Source of the DNA: an uncultured Fusobacterium sp.
Lineage (GTDB): Bacteria; Fusobacteriota; Fusobacteriia; Fusobacteriales; Fusobacteriaceae
DNA: 64,000 nt
Assembly: GCA_900542625.1 (NCBI GenBank)
Contig: UQOH01000002.1
Coordinates: 8,044-72,043, forward strand
Direction of reading: 5' to 3'
The notes below the pieces were generated by a model, which was not told the DNA's origin, did no database searches, and was given only the letters and a program-made list of their open reading frames with translations. The position numbers and the translations under genes were made by a program. Of this stretch, positions 42,582 to 51,210 are shown in pieces (the first letter of the stretch is position 1; the number at the start of each line of letters is the position of its first letter).

Positions 42582-43481
42582 TTAATGCTTTTCTCTTTTA
42601 TATTTTCTTATATTTTCTAATGAAATATTATTTCTTAAACCAAAATTTTTTCTTCTATGTGGATATTTTTGTAAAAAGACTTGAATACAATTTAATGTTC
42701 TGGATTTATAAAAAGGATTAATCGAATATATTAAATGTTGTATTATTAATAAAATCAAAGGTAATTTATTATAATCTATTCCTATCTCATTCCATTCATC
42801 TAAAATCTTTGTTTTTTGCCCTAACTTTAAGTCATATATTTTCATATTATGAGCACATAAATTTCTAATTAATTTTATTTTATAAATCCAGTTTTCAAAA
42901 AAATCAGCCGAAGGAATTGAATACGTTCTTGCTATTTCTGTTTTTAAAGCAGGAGCCATTAATTTGAACAAATTTATAGTTTCTCCTAAAGTTAATGTTT
43001 CAACTATCATCCAAATTGGAATATTTTGTTCTTCCAAATGTTCTGATTTAAATTTTTTAATGATTTCATTACTTCTTTCAGATAAATTTTTTCTAATTTG
43101 TTCCTTGAATTTCTTTTCTTGATCTTTTATATAATGCTTACAATATTCTTCTTTATCCACCCAGTTATTAAAATATAAATATCCATAAGGACCATATTTT
43201 CCTAATACCTTTGCTATTTGCGTTTTTAAAGATATTTCAATTTTTTCTATATTGTGAATTAAATTTACTCTTAAAGCTCTGTCTAAATAAAAAACATCTA
43301 TAAGTTCTTCAAAACTTATATCCTTATAAACTCCTTCTTTCATAAAAGATAATGAATATTCTTTTAATTTATAATAATTAATATGCTTTAACTTGTTTTT
43401 GGCAAACTCTATATCATTAACTGCCATTCCTCTGCTTTTAAAAATCTCAATCTGTTCTTCTAGTGTCTTACTGACAAGCAT
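42582..43481 (-). CDS. abiF: AbiF-type abortive infection protein (Abi_2, HEPN)
   Basis: A 299-aa Abi_2 (AbiD/AbiF) family protein. The N-terminal NYYKLKEYSLSF block and the FYLDRALRVNLIHNIEKIEISLKTQ helix are family features; the HEPN ribonuclease motif R-x4-H is at R206-H211 (IRNLCAHN). AbiF proteins give phage defence by killing or halting the infected cell, are accompanied by a structured RNA, and are the proposed relatives of Cas13. Here a cloverleaf RNA with its own promoter lies upstream, then a second promoter for this gene. AGGAGG precedes the ATG. Codon use is more AT-rich than neighbours, consistent with transfer. Confidence 0.88.
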   Translation of the reverse strand: MLVSKTLEEQIEIFKSRGMAVNDIEFAKNKLKHINYYKLKEYSLSFMKEGVYKDISFEELIDVFYLDRALRVNLIHNIEKIEISLKTQIAKVLGKYGPYGYLYFNNWVDKEEYCKHYIKDQEKKFKEQIRKNLSERSNEIIKKFKSEHLEEQNIPIWMIVETLTLGETINLFKLMAPALKTEIARTYSIPSADFFENWIYKIKLIRNLCAHNMKIYDLKLGQKTKILDEWNEIGIDYNKLPLILLIIQHLIYSINPFYKSRTLNCIQVFLQKYPHRRKNFGLRNNISLENIRKYKREKH

Positions 43482-43515
43482 AACTCCTCCTGTAAATTAA
43501 AATAAAATATTTAAA

Positions 43516-43544
43516 AATATTATACTTTAAATTTAAAAATTTTT
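43516..43544 (-). promoter_or_regulatory. Second promoter, for abiF mRNA
   Basis: On the minus strand TTCAAA, a 17-base spacer, then TATAAT, immediately downstream of the ncRNA U-tract and about 35 bases before the abiF ATG. The -35 is weaker than that of the ncRNA promoter. Confidence 0.6.
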
Positions 43545-43552
43545 GAAGGAAA

Positions 43553-43629
43553 ATAAAAAACGCCTATCTTGAGGGACGTACCCTGCCATTTAAGGCTGAT
43601 AAGCGTTATAGATGTCTTTCTCTTATTGT
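43553..43629 (-). ncRNA. AbiF-associated cloverleaf RNA
   Basis: A roughly 75-nt RNA predicted as a three-way junction: P1 pairs AACGCTTATC with GATAGGCGTT (43598-43607 with 43559-43568, one mismatch/wobble), P2 is GCC-TTAAAT-GGC, P3 is AGGG-TACGT-CCCT. A run of T (TTTTTTATTTT) follows P1, so the RNA also ends like an intrinsic terminator. A consensus promoter lies just upstream. Position, size and terminator-like end agree with the ncRNA described for abiF loci (antitoxin-like or guide-like role). Exact ends are estimated. Confidence 0.78.
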
Positions 43630-43635
43630 ATTAAA

Positions 43636-43664
43636 ATAATATCATTTTAATCTTATTTTGTCAA
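43636..43664 (-). promoter_or_regulatory. Strong promoter of AbiF-associated RNA
   Basis: On the minus strand TTGACA (43659-43664), 17-base spacer, TATTAT (43636-43641), one of the best matches to the sigma-70 consensus in the window. Confidence 0.82.
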
Positions 43665-43694
43665 TATTTTTTGAAAATTCCTGTCCTATATAAA

Positions 43695-43722
43695 AAAGAC
43701 GGCATTTTTCAATACCGTCTTT
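43695..43722 (-). terminator. Intrinsic terminator of porin gene 43795-44667
   Basis: Arms AAAGACGGCAT and ATACCGTCTTT (one G-U) around a seven-base loop, then TTTTTTATAT on the minus strand. Confidence 0.87.
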
Positions 43723-43794
43723 AATCTATAAGAAATTTCCAAAGTTAGCAGTTTTTTATTTTTCCTATATAATATTTAATTATCCTAGATTAAA

Positions 43795-44667
43795 CTAGAA
43801 TGTGTATTTCCATCCAACTATAATATCTTGGTAGTTGTCAGCAGTTCTATCTTTTGCAGATTGTTTTGCTTCTGTATCGCCATTTTCATATTTCCAATCT
43901 CTGAACTCATATCCATAGTTAGCATATACTGATAAGTTTTCTGTCCATTGGTAAGAACCTCCTAAATAGATTCTGTTTCTTCCAAAGTTATCATAGTGTC
44001 TGTATCCAGGCTCTGCACCTTTATATTCATTATCAGCAGCTAAAGTAAATCTACCTTCAGTAGTTACTGTTAATTTTTCTCCTTTATAAAGAGTTGCATA
44101 TGCTCTGATTTGGTGCTCTAAATAATAATCTTTTTCACCATCTTTTACATCTCCCATTTGTTGAACATAGTTGATAAAATATCCAACTTTTAATGGTCCG
44201 TATTGTAACCCGATTGGGAATACCTCAAACTGTAATGTATCTTGTTTAGCACTTCCGTTTTCTGCTTGATACCAGATATCCCCTGCAGACCATAACATTC
44301 CGTGTTTATAGTCCCATCTAGCATACCATCTGTCATATTCTTTAGTTCCTCTGAATCTAGCTCCTAATTTTAATTCATCAGTAACTTTGTTCCATACATC
44401 TATTTGTAGTCTATGGTTTTTGCTGCTGATGTCGCTGTTATCTCCTAAGTTTATTCCCCATTGTTTACCAGCTTGTAAACCAAATGTCCAATCTTCATAT
44501 TTTAATCCAACCATGTTGAATAAGTTAACTTCATCAAAATCTTCATTTCCTGCTTGGTTTTCTATTTCGATTTCTTGTCCAACATGTGTAACTTCTAATT
44601 TTGGCTGTTCAGCATAAGCTGCAGCAACGATTCCTAATGATGCTAATAAAAGTGCTACTTTTCTCAT
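43795..44667 (-). CDS. Outer-membrane beta-barrel protein (porin-like)
   Basis: A 290-aa secreted beta-barrel protein: signal peptide residues 1-19 (MRKVALLLASLGIVAAAYA), then aromatic alternating strands to the terminal VGWKYTF. It is a more distant paralog of the genes at 22845 and 45107 and lacks their Glu/Val/Pro-rich linker. I use the ATG at 44665-44667 with GAGGAGG upstream; a longer frame starts 30 bases earlier within the leader. Consensus promoter at 44747-44775, terminator at 43695-43722. Substrate unknown. Confidence 0.83.
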   Translation of the reverse strand: MRKVALLLASLGIVAAAYAEQPKLEVTHVGQEIEIENQAGNEDFDEVNLFNMVGLKYEDWTFGLQAGKQWGINLGDNSDISSKNHRLQIDVWNKVTDELKLGARFRGTKEYDRWYARWDYKHGMLWSAGDIWYQAENGSAKQDTLQFEVFPIGLQYGPLKVGYFINYVQQMGDVKDGEKDYYLEHQIRAYATLYKGEKLTVTTEGRFTLAADNEYKGAEPGYRHYDNFGRNRIYLGGSYQWTENLSVYANYGYEFRDWKYENGDTEAKQSAKDRTADNYQDIIVGWKYTF

Positions 44668-44746
44668 AATAAAATCCTCCTCAATATATTTTCTCATTTC
44701 TCAATTTTTACGTATATGTTCACGAGCACATACGTTCTCGCTTTTA

Positions 44747-44775
44747 ATAATACACTATTTTCTAAATTTTGTAAA
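44747..44775 (-). promoter_or_regulatory. Promoter of porin gene 43795-44667
   Basis: On the minus strand TTTACA (44770-44775), 17-base spacer, TATTAT (44747-44752). Confidence 0.72.
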
Positions 44776-45046
44776 TAGTTTTTTTGATATTTTTGTTTTT
44801 ATTTTACTTTTTTTTTACTAAAATAATACATATTATTTAAATTGTATTTATTTAATGGCATTTAAAAGATGTTTTATTCCTGAAGTAAAAAATATTTTAA
44901 TTCTATTATTTGAAATTTTTAGCTGATTTTTAACATCTATTTTATAATTTTTTTATTCTATCAAATTATCAAAAGTGTTATGTTTTTAATATAAATATCC
45001 GGTTTTTCATTTACTGTTCTGTCATATATAAAAATCTACATAAAAA

Positions 45047-45071
45047 AAGAGAGGTTTTAAAAACCTCTCTT
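45047..45071 (-). terminator. Intrinsic terminator of porin gene 45107-46063
   Basis: Arms AAGAGAGGTTT and AAACCTCTCTT around a three-base loop, followed on the minus strand by a run of T. Confidence 0.87.
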
Positions 45072-45106
45072 AAAAAATTTTATTATTTTTAATTTACTAG
45101 ATTAAA

Positions 45107-46063
45107 CTAGAATGTGTAAGTCCATCCAATGTAGAACTCTCCATAGTATTTATTAGAGTCTTTATCTGTTTGATCTCCAACACCTTTTCCGTTTTTATCT
45201 CCTTCTAGTTCCCATTTGAACATATCATATTCATAGTATCCATCTATTGTTAAGTTTTCAGTAACTTTATATGATGCGTTTAACCATAAGATATGAGAGT
45301 CTGCATCATGTTTATAAGAATAAGTATTGTTATCAGCTAATTCTAAATTATTAGCAAATTCCCATCCATATTGTACTCCAACATTTAATTTTTCTCCAGA
45401 GTAAATAGGCATAGATAATCTTAATTGATGTCTGAACCAGTAGTCAACTCCATGATTATCTCCTACTGCAACAATATTTTCAGATTTTACATAGTATCCA
45501 GCAGTTACAGGACCAACTGTTACTGCAACTGGAGTACCTTCAAAGTACCATCCATCATTAGCTGCTGTAGAAGCTGCTGTAGATTCAGTATTATTTGATT
45601 GGTAAGCTACATCCATGTTTCCAGAGAACATTCCGTAAGCATATTTACCTCTTAAATAGAATCTGTCTTTATCTTTTTCTTGTCTCCATCTAGCTCCTAA
45701 AGAGTAGTTATCGAATTTTCTCCAAGCATCCATATCAATTCTGAATCCTCCTGTAGAGTTGATATGATCATCTGTATCTACTTTCCAAGTTTTTCTTGCC
45801 ATTAATCCGAATGTCCAGTCGTCTCCGTATGCTAATCCAACAGAGTTAGAGAAGTGCATTCCTTCAGCTATGTCTGCTTTGTTTCCAGAAGTGTTGTCAA
45901 ACTCTAATCCTTGTCCAAAAGATGTTACTCTTAAAGTAGGTGCTTCAACAGCTTTAACTTCTTCAACAACTACAACTTCTTCTACTGCAGGTACAACTTC
46001 TTTTGCATAAGCAACTGAAGATACTAATGATAATGCTCCTAATAAAAGTGCTAACTTTTTCAT
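45107..46063 (-). CDS. Outer-membrane beta-barrel protein (porin-like)
   Basis: A 318-aa secreted beta-barrel protein: signal peptide residues 1-20 ending VAYA, then the Glu/Val-rich linker KEVVPAVEEVVVVEEV, then beta strands ending YIGWTYTF. The signal and linker are nearly identical, at DNA level too, to the MerR-controlled gene at 22845-23774, while the barrel is more diverged. I use the ATG at 46061-46063 with AAGGAGGAG upstream; the frame extends 57 bases further without a site. Constitutive-looking promoter at 46138-46166. Substrate unknown. Confidence 0.85.
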   Translation of the reverse strand: MKKLALLLGALSLVSSVAYAKEVVPAVEEVVVVEEVKAVEAPTLRVTSFGQGLEFDNTSGNKADIAEGMHFSNSVGLAYGDDWTFGLMARKTWKVDTDDHINSTGGFRIDMDAWRKFDNYSLGARWRQEKDKDRFYLRGKYAYGMFSGNMDVAYQSNNTESTAASTAANDGWYFEGTPVAVTVGPVTAGYYVKSENIVAVGDNHGVDYWFRHQLRLSMPIYSGEKLNVGVQYGWEFANNLELADNNTYSYKHDADSHILWLNASYKVTENLTIDGYYEYDMFKWELEGDKNGKGVGDQTDKDSNKYYGEFYIGWTYTF

Positions 46064-46366
46064 AATAAAATCTCCTCCTTGAATAAATTTCTCGTTTTTC
46101 TCGCTAATGTGCTTTCTCAAGGCACAATCATATTATCTTTATAACCTATTTTTTGATATTTGTAAATACTTTTTGAAAATTTATTTTTTTTGACCTGTTT
46201 TTATATTTATTCCTTACACTATTTCCATTTTAGTACTGTCAATTTTTGGGACTTACACCACACTTGTTCTTTTTTCAAATTTAAAAATTCTCTTATTTTT
46301 TCATTTATCCCTTTATTTTTAACTACTTCTTTTTTCAAAAATTTATAATATTTTTATTATTAATAT
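46064..46366. other. Region between porin and MORN-repeat gene (303 bases)
   Basis: Contains the porin leader with hairpin TGTGC ... GCACA (46108-46126), its promoter (46138-46166), and about 200 bases after the MORN gene that hold an open but start-less 44-codon frame (46219-46352) and no convincing terminator. Confidence 0.65.
46138..46166 (-). promoter_or_regulatory. Promoter of porin gene 45107-46063
   Basis: On the minus strand TTTACA (46161-46166), 17-base spacer, TATAAA (46138-46143). Same architecture as the neighbouring porin promoter. Confidence 0.7.
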
Positions 46367-48028
46367 CTATATTCCTAATTTCTCTATTAATTCTTCATAA
46401 CTTCTATCCCATTTAGACCACTCTTCATCTTTTGTACCATTTGTATAAGTAGTTACTAAATATTTATTTTTAGCTGTTGAACGGACTGCTATTCCTTCTT
46501 GTTTATATTCTTCTCCATTAAACTTGTAATTTCTAACTGCTCTTATTTCTCCTGAAGAATAATAACTACTTTCTATTTTCATTTTTCCATCTTCTCTATA
46601 AATCTCTTTTTTTATTAATGTTTTACCACTGCACCAAGAAAATTCACCTGTCTTTAAACCATTTTTATAAATAACTTCTCCATATCTTGATTCTTTCCAT
46701 TTACCTTCTCTTTTTCCATTTATGTATTCTCCTTCTAAAACAATTTTTCCTGTTTCACCAATAAAACATTTATAATTTCCATTTAATTTACCATCTTTAT
46801 AATATCCCTCTTCACATTTATTCCCATTATAATCATACGAAACAAACTTTCCTTGAGCTAAATCATTTTCATATTGTATAACCTCTCTTACCCGACAGTA
46901 TATTTCACTTTTTTCATCAAAAATACTTATATTCTTTTCTCTAATCCATTCTCCTTGCTTCTTCCCATTTTCATCAACTTCCCATTTACGCAGTTCATGA
47001 TAATAATCATCAAAATGATTTTCGGCATATAATTTGCCATTTATATATTTTTGAATTGCTCTTTTTTCACCATCTGTATCGTATATTACCCATTCTCCAT
47101 CTTTCATATTATCTATATAGCTTCCTTCACTTTCTTCATATCTATCATGTTCTACCCATTTTCCTTGTTTTCTTCCATATTCATCTTTAAAATTTATTTT
47201 TTCTGTCAATAAATTTATTTGATTATATTTATTTACCACTATGTCTATAATATTTTCTTTACTTTCACCCATAATTTTTTCCAATACTTCCAGCTTTTTT
47301 TCTGTTTCTTTTTTTAAAAGTAATCCTGTTTTTTTATTTGAATTAAAATCTATTTCTTTTAACATTTCGTATATATTCTCTGAAATTTTATCTGTTATTT
47401 TTTCTATTAAAAATTCATAATTTATCTCTTTCTCATTTCTTTCTTCCTCATTTTTATTTTTTATAACTGCAATAAACTCTCCTTCTTTTGTAAATAAAAT
47501 TTCATCTCCTATTATTCTGTCATTATCATAAATTCTTTCTTTATATCTTCCATCTGGATATATGTATTTTGATTTTCCATGTACAGCATCATTAACATAA
47601 ATTATATGTTCTTCACAATAATTCATAAACTTTCTTATAGCTGTACCATTTTTAGTTCCATTTCTATAATATCTTTCTTCCAGCCCTCCATTTTTCCATA
47701 TATATAATGAACTTCCTTCTCTTACTCCATTTTTATAATTACATTTTTCCATATTTCCTGAAATATAATTATATATAACTTCTCCTTCTAACATTTCCTC
47801 TTTGCAGTATCCTCTTGTACATCCTCTTTCTCTATTCCAAATTACTATATTACCATTTCTTAATCCATTTTTATAATATCCCCACTCTCCAAATCCTGTT
47901 GTTTCATCTGATAAATTATCAAAATATCCAAACATACATAATCCACTATAATTTCCTTTTCTTCTTTCTGAAATACTGTTTAACTTATAGCATTTCATAA
48001 TTTCTTTTCCTACTTTAATTTCTTTCAT
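46367..48028 (-). CDS. Large MORN-repeat (YwqK-like) protein
   Basis: A 553-aa protein without signal peptide or membrane segments. It has two blocks of short beta-hairpin repeats of the MORN_2 kind (units such as EGYYKDGKLNGNYK and EGEYINGKREGKWK): one at about residues 20-190 and one at about 285-545, separated by a charged helical stretch (about 195-280). Such repeats occur in proteins annotated as YwqK antitoxins and in phosphoinositide-binding eukaryotic proteins, but the function of this protein cannot be named. More AT-rich than the core genes; single gene, likely accessory. Confidence 0.7.
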   Translation of the reverse strand: MKEIKVGKEIMKCYKLNSISERRKGNYSGLCMFGYFDNLSDETTGFGEWGYYKNGLRNGNIVIWNRERGCTRGYCKEEMLEGEVIYNYISGNMEKCNYKNGVREGSSLYIWKNGGLEERYYRNGTKNGTAIRKFMNYCEEHIIYVNDAVHGKSKYIYPDGRYKERIYDNDRIIGDEILFTKEGEFIAVIKNKNEEERNEKEINYEFLIEKITDKISENIYEMLKEIDFNSNKKTGLLLKKETEKKLEVLEKIMGESKENIIDIVVNKYNQINLLTEKINFKDEYGRKQGKWVEHDRYEESEGSYIDNMKDGEWVIYDTDGEKRAIQKYINGKLYAENHFDDYYHELRKWEVDENGKKQGEWIREKNISIFDEKSEIYCRVREVIQYENDLAQGKFVSYDYNGNKCEEGYYKDGKLNGNYKCFIGETGKIVLEGEYINGKREGKWKESRYGEVIYKNGLKTGEFSWCSGKTLIKKEIYREDGKMKIESSYYSSGEIRAVRNYKFNGEEYKQEGIAVRSTAKNKYLVTTYTNGTKDEEWSKWDRSYEELIEKLGI

Positions 48029-48077
48029 CTTCTTTTCTCCTTTTTTTAATAATATTTATATTCAAAAAAAACAAAAA

Positions 48078-48097
48078 CGACGCAGAAAACTGCGCCG
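48078..48097 (-). terminator. Intrinsic terminator of hppA
   Basis: GC-rich stem CGCAG / CTGCG with an AAAA loop and outer CG pairs, followed on the minus strand by GTTTTTGTTTTTTTT. Confidence 0.85.
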
Positions 48098-48121
48098 CCT
48101 TTATTTTTATTAAATATTAAA

Positions 48122-50131
48122 TTACATAAATTTTACGAATAATGGAACTAATACTAGAGAAACTATAGTCATTAGTTTGATTAAGATGTTAAGAGCTGGT
48201 CCAGATGTATCTTTGAATGGGTCTCCTACTGTATCCCCAACAACTGCAGCCTTATGTCTGTCAGAACCTTTACCGTCACCTTTGTATCCACCTTCGATTT
48301 GTTTCTTACCGTTATCCCAAGCTCCTCCAGCGTTTGCCATCATGATAGCCATTAAGATACCAGTAACAAGAGAACCTGCTAAAAGTCCTCCAAGAGCTTC
48401 AACTGACCATAATCCAACAACTACTGGAGCAACGATTGCTAGTAATCCAGGAACGATCATTTGTTTTAATGAAGAGTGAGTTGAAATTTCAACACATTTT
48501 TTATAGTCAGGTTTAACTTTTCTTTCCATAATTCCAGGCATTTCTCTGAACTGTCTTCTAACTTCTTCAACCATTTCCATAGCTGCTTTACCAACTGCTG
48601 TCATAGTTAATGCAGAGAATAAGAATGTTAACATACCTCCGATAAATAATCCAACGATTACATCTGGGTTAGTAACGTCTATTCTTAATTCGTCAGCTGT
48701 TAAGTTATTAACTGCTTCTCTGTATGATGCGAATAGAGATAATGCTGTAAGAGCTGCAGAACCAACTGCAAATCCTTTACCAACTGCTGCTGTTGAGTTT
48801 CCAACTGCGTCTAGTTTGTCTGTACATTCTCTAACTTCGTGAGGAAGATCTGACATTTCAGCGATTCCACCTGCGTTGTCTGCAACTGGTCCGTAAGCGT
48901 CAACTGCTACTACCATTCCAGTAGTTGCAAGCATTCCAACTGCAGCTATAGCGATTCCATATAATCCAGCTGATTTAAATGCTACTAAGATTGCACCAGA
49001 AATAACTACGATAGGAGCAACTGTTGATTCCATACCAACTGCTAATCCTTCGATAATTGCTGTTGCTGCTCCTGTTGAAGCTGCATCAGAAATTCTGTTA
49101 ACTGCTGTTTTACCAGTATCTGTATAGATTCCTGTGAAGTAAGCAATTAAGATTCCTGCTACTAATCCTGCAACGATAGCTCCGAATACACCCATAGGCA
49201 TTTGTAAGTATTTAACGATTCCAAAAGAAGCGATTATTGTTAAAACACCAGCGATTCTTGTTCCACCTTCTAATTTAGCGTGAACTTTTGTAGGATCATC
49301 TGTTTTAACTGTAACTGTTGCAATGATTGATGCAATGATTCCGAAAGCTGATAAAATAACTGGAGCTACTGCATATCCCATTACACCTGTTGCTTCATAA
49401 GATAAGAATCCTAATGTAACTGCTGCTATTATTGAACCAACATAAGATTCGAATAAGTCAGCACCCATTCCTGCAACGTCCCCAACGTTATCTCCAACGT
49501 TGTCAGCGATTGTAGCTGGGTTTCTTGGGTCATCTTCAGGAATTCCTGCTTCAACTTTACCAACTAGGTCAGCACCAACGTCAGCAGCTTTAGTATAGAT
49601 TCCTCCACCAACTCTTGCAAATAGAGCTATTGAAGATGCTCCCATTCCAAATCCAGTGATGTCAGTAAATCCAACTGCGTCTTTTCCCATAAATAACATT
49701 AATAAAGAAAGCATTAACATACCTAATCCAACAACTGAAAGTCCCATTACTGCTCCACCGGCGAATGCTACGTCAAGAGCTTTTGCAAGTCCTCCCTCTT
49801 TAGCTGCGATAGATGTTCTTCCGTTTGCTTTAGTAGCTATTCTCATTCCGATGTTTCCAGCAAGAGCTGATGTTAAAGCTCCTAATACGAATGCGATTGC
49901 TGTGTTAACAGAAATGAATATTCCTAATGCTGCACCAACGATAATTACGAACCAGATAAGGATTTTGTATTCAGCAACAAGGAATGCCATTGCTCCTTCT
50001 CTGATAGCTTCTGTAATTTCAGCTACTTTTGGAATGTTAATTTCATAACTTTCCACTTTTTTAGAATAATAGAATGCAGCTGCTAGTGCAACAATACCTG
50101 CTACTATTCCAAGATACATGATTTGTTCCAT
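48122..50131 (-). CDS. hppA: Membrane-bound pyrophosphatase, K+-dependent ion pump
   Basis: Hydrolyses pyrophosphate and pumps Na+ and/or H+ across the membrane. 669 aa with about 16 hydrophobic segments. The substrate motif [11 protein letters not shown] and the Mg/PPi acidic run [19 protein letters not shown] are near residues 180-215. [12 protein letters not shown] near 448 has Ala where K+-independent enzymes have Lys, so it should need K+; with that type Na+ pumping is likely in an anaerobic fusobacterium, an inference. Codon use is highly biased, as for a strongly expressed gene. Promoter at 50168-50196, terminator after the stop. Confidence 0.95.
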   Translation of the reverse strand: MEQIMYLGIVAGIVALAAAFYYSKKVESYEINIPKVAEITEAIREGAMAFLVAEYKILIWFVIIVGAALGIFISVNTAIAFVLGALTSALAGNIGMRIATKANGRTSIAAKEGGLAKALDVAFAGGAVMGLSVVGLGMLMLSLLMLFMGKDAVGFTDITGFGMGASSIALFARVGGGIYTKAADVGADLVGKVEAGIPEDDPRNPATIADNVGDNVGDVAGMGADLFESYVGSIIAAVTLGFLSYEATGVMGYAVAPVILSAFGIIASIIATVTVKTDDPTKVHAKLEGGTRIAGVLTIIASFGIVKYLQMPMGVFGAIVAGLVAGILIAYFTGIYTDTGKTAVNRISDAASTGAATAIIEGLAVGMESTVAPIVVISGAILVAFKSAGLYGIAIAAVGMLATTGMVVAVDAYGPVADNAGGIAEMSDLPHEVRECTDKLDAVGNSTAAVGKGFAVGSAALTALSLFASYREAVNNLTADELRIDVTNPDVIVGLFIGGMLTFLFSALTMTAVGKAAMEMVEEVRRQFREMPGIMERKVKPDYKKCVEISTHSSLKQMIVPGLLAIVAPVVVGLWSVEALGGLLAGSLVTGILMAIMMANAGGAWDNGKKQIEGGYKGDGKGSDRHKAAVVGDTVGDPFKDTSGPALNILIKLMTIVSLVLVPLFVKFM

Positions 50132-50167
50132 TTTTATTTAACCCCCTAAATTTTTTTGTTCCTTAGT

Positions 50168-50196
50168 ATTATATTAGTTTCTCCGTTTTATTTCAA
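50168..50196 (-). promoter_or_regulatory. Promoter of hppA
   Basis: On the minus strand TTGAAA (50191-50196), 17-base spacer, TATAAT (50168-50173). The -35 overlaps the apbE stop codon. Confidence 0.78.
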
Positions 50197-51200
50197 GCAT
50201 TTTCTTTTTTCCATTTAAAACTTTTTGTAGTTTTTATTACATTGTTCACGTCAACTATCAATACTTGAATATTTTCCTTTTCTGCAAAATTAAAAATTTC
50301 TTCTGTGTCCATATTAAAGAAAGCTGTGGAATACATATCTGCCAGAAAAGCTGAATCACATATAACCACTACAAGTTTTTTGTCTTTTACAGGATAACCT
50401 GTAGTTTTATCCATTATGTGATGATATTTCTGTCCGTTAATTTCTACGTAGGTTTGATAATCTCCTGATATCCCAAGAGCTTTTCCCTCTATTTCTGCTA
50501 TTCCCAAAATTTTATTTGAAGTGCTTGGATCCTGTATTCCTATTTTCCAAGGAGTACCGTCAGCCTTTCCTCCAACTGTAGAAATACTCGATATAGAAGA
50601 AATAAATCCATATTTTATTCCCTCTTCAGCCAGAATTTTTTTACCCTCTTCCACCGCATATCCTTTAAGGAAAGAGCCTGTATCAATCTCTTTTACAGGC
50701 TTATTTATTTTTAACAGATTTCCTTCTAAAACAACTTTCTCAAAATCAACATACTTTAAAGTTTCCTTTAGTTCTGCTTCACTGGGAATATTCTCTCTTC
50801 CATCTGAAAAAAATCCCCATGTTTCTAAAAGAGGAGATACAGTTATATCATATTTTCCATGACTTAACTCATATACTCTTCTCACTTCATTAAAAAGCAT
50901 TACCCCTTCAGAATCAAGAACAGCCTCTTTATTTTCGGAATTATTTAAATTGTAGATTATTGAACCTTTTGTTTTGCTGTTATATTTTGAATCTATCTCT
51001 GCTATTTTATCAAAAGCTTTATCCATAGCAGATTTTGCAGTTTTTTCATTTTCTGAATAAACTATTATCTGAATGTATGTTCCAAAAAGAAATCTGTCCT
51101 CTGTAAATCTTTTTTCTGCTGTCCCGCTGATTTCTTTCTGACCGCATCCAAACATCGTTAACAGTATCAAAATCAAAAATATGATTTTTTTCATATTCAT
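50193..51200 (-). CDS. apbE: FAD:protein FMN transferase ApbE, lipoprotein
   Basis: ApbE attaches FMN covalently to Thr/Ser in exported proteins. The N-terminus is a lipoprotein signal with the lipid cysteine at residue 19 (TMFGCG), so it acts outside the inner membrane. Family features: FLFGTYIQI near residue 38, DTGSFLKGYAVEEG near 167, and the C-terminal HHIMDKTTGYPV, ADMYSTAFF (metal/FAD site). 335 aa, normal. It follows rpoZ by 10 bases. A possible client, the secreted flavodoxin-like protein with DAVTSAS, is at 41.3 kb; Rnf-type clients are not in the window. Confidence 0.93.
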   Translation of the reverse strand: MNMKKIIFLILILLTMFGCGQKEISGTAEKRFTEDRFLFGTYIQIIVYSENEKTAKSAMDKAFDKIAEIDSKYNSKTKGSIIYNLNNSENKEAVLDSEGVMLFNEVRRVYELSHGKYDITVSPLLETWGFFSDGRENIPSEAELKETLKYVDFEKVVLEGNLLKINKPVKEIDTGSFLKGYAVEEGKKILAEEGIKYGFISSISSISTVGGKADGTPWKIGIQDPSTSNKILGIAEIEGKALGISGDYQTYVEINGQKYHHIMDKTTGYPVKDKKLVVVICDSAFLADMYSTAFFNMDTEEIFNFAEKENIQVLIVDVNNVIKTTKSFKWKKENA

Positions 51201-51210
51201 AATTTCATTC

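Larger units (their letters stand above)
43482..43794. other. abiF-porin intergenic region (313 bases)
   Basis: Holds, reading minus: the porin terminator (43695-43722), a consensus promoter (43636-43664), the cloverleaf RNA (43553-43629) with U-tract, the abiF promoter, and the abiF ribosome-binding site. No other open frame. Confidence 0.85.
44668..45106. other. Region between the two tandem porin genes (439 bases)
   Basis: Contains the leader with a dyad (44709-44734, ACGTAT ... ATACGT), the promoter at 44747-44775, then about 270 bases of very AT-rich DNA with no open frame or clear structure, and the terminator of the upstream porin gene (45047-45071). Confidence 0.75.

Noticed and set aside
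42582..43481. Cas13 or a CRISPR effector
   Set aside because: Only one HEPN motif in a 299-aa protein and no repeat array; it fits AbiF, the proposed relative, not Cas13 itself.
43553..43629. Riboswitch in front of abiF
   Set aside because: The three-way junction does not match the purine, TPP, c-di-GMP, fluoride, guanidine or preQ1 patterns I know, and it has its own strong promoter plus a second promoter before the gene, which fits a separate ncRNA better.
46367..48028. Naming the MORN protein a toxin-antitoxin antitoxin (YwqK)
   Set aside because: Only the repeat type is shared; no toxin gene is adjacent and the protein is several times larger.
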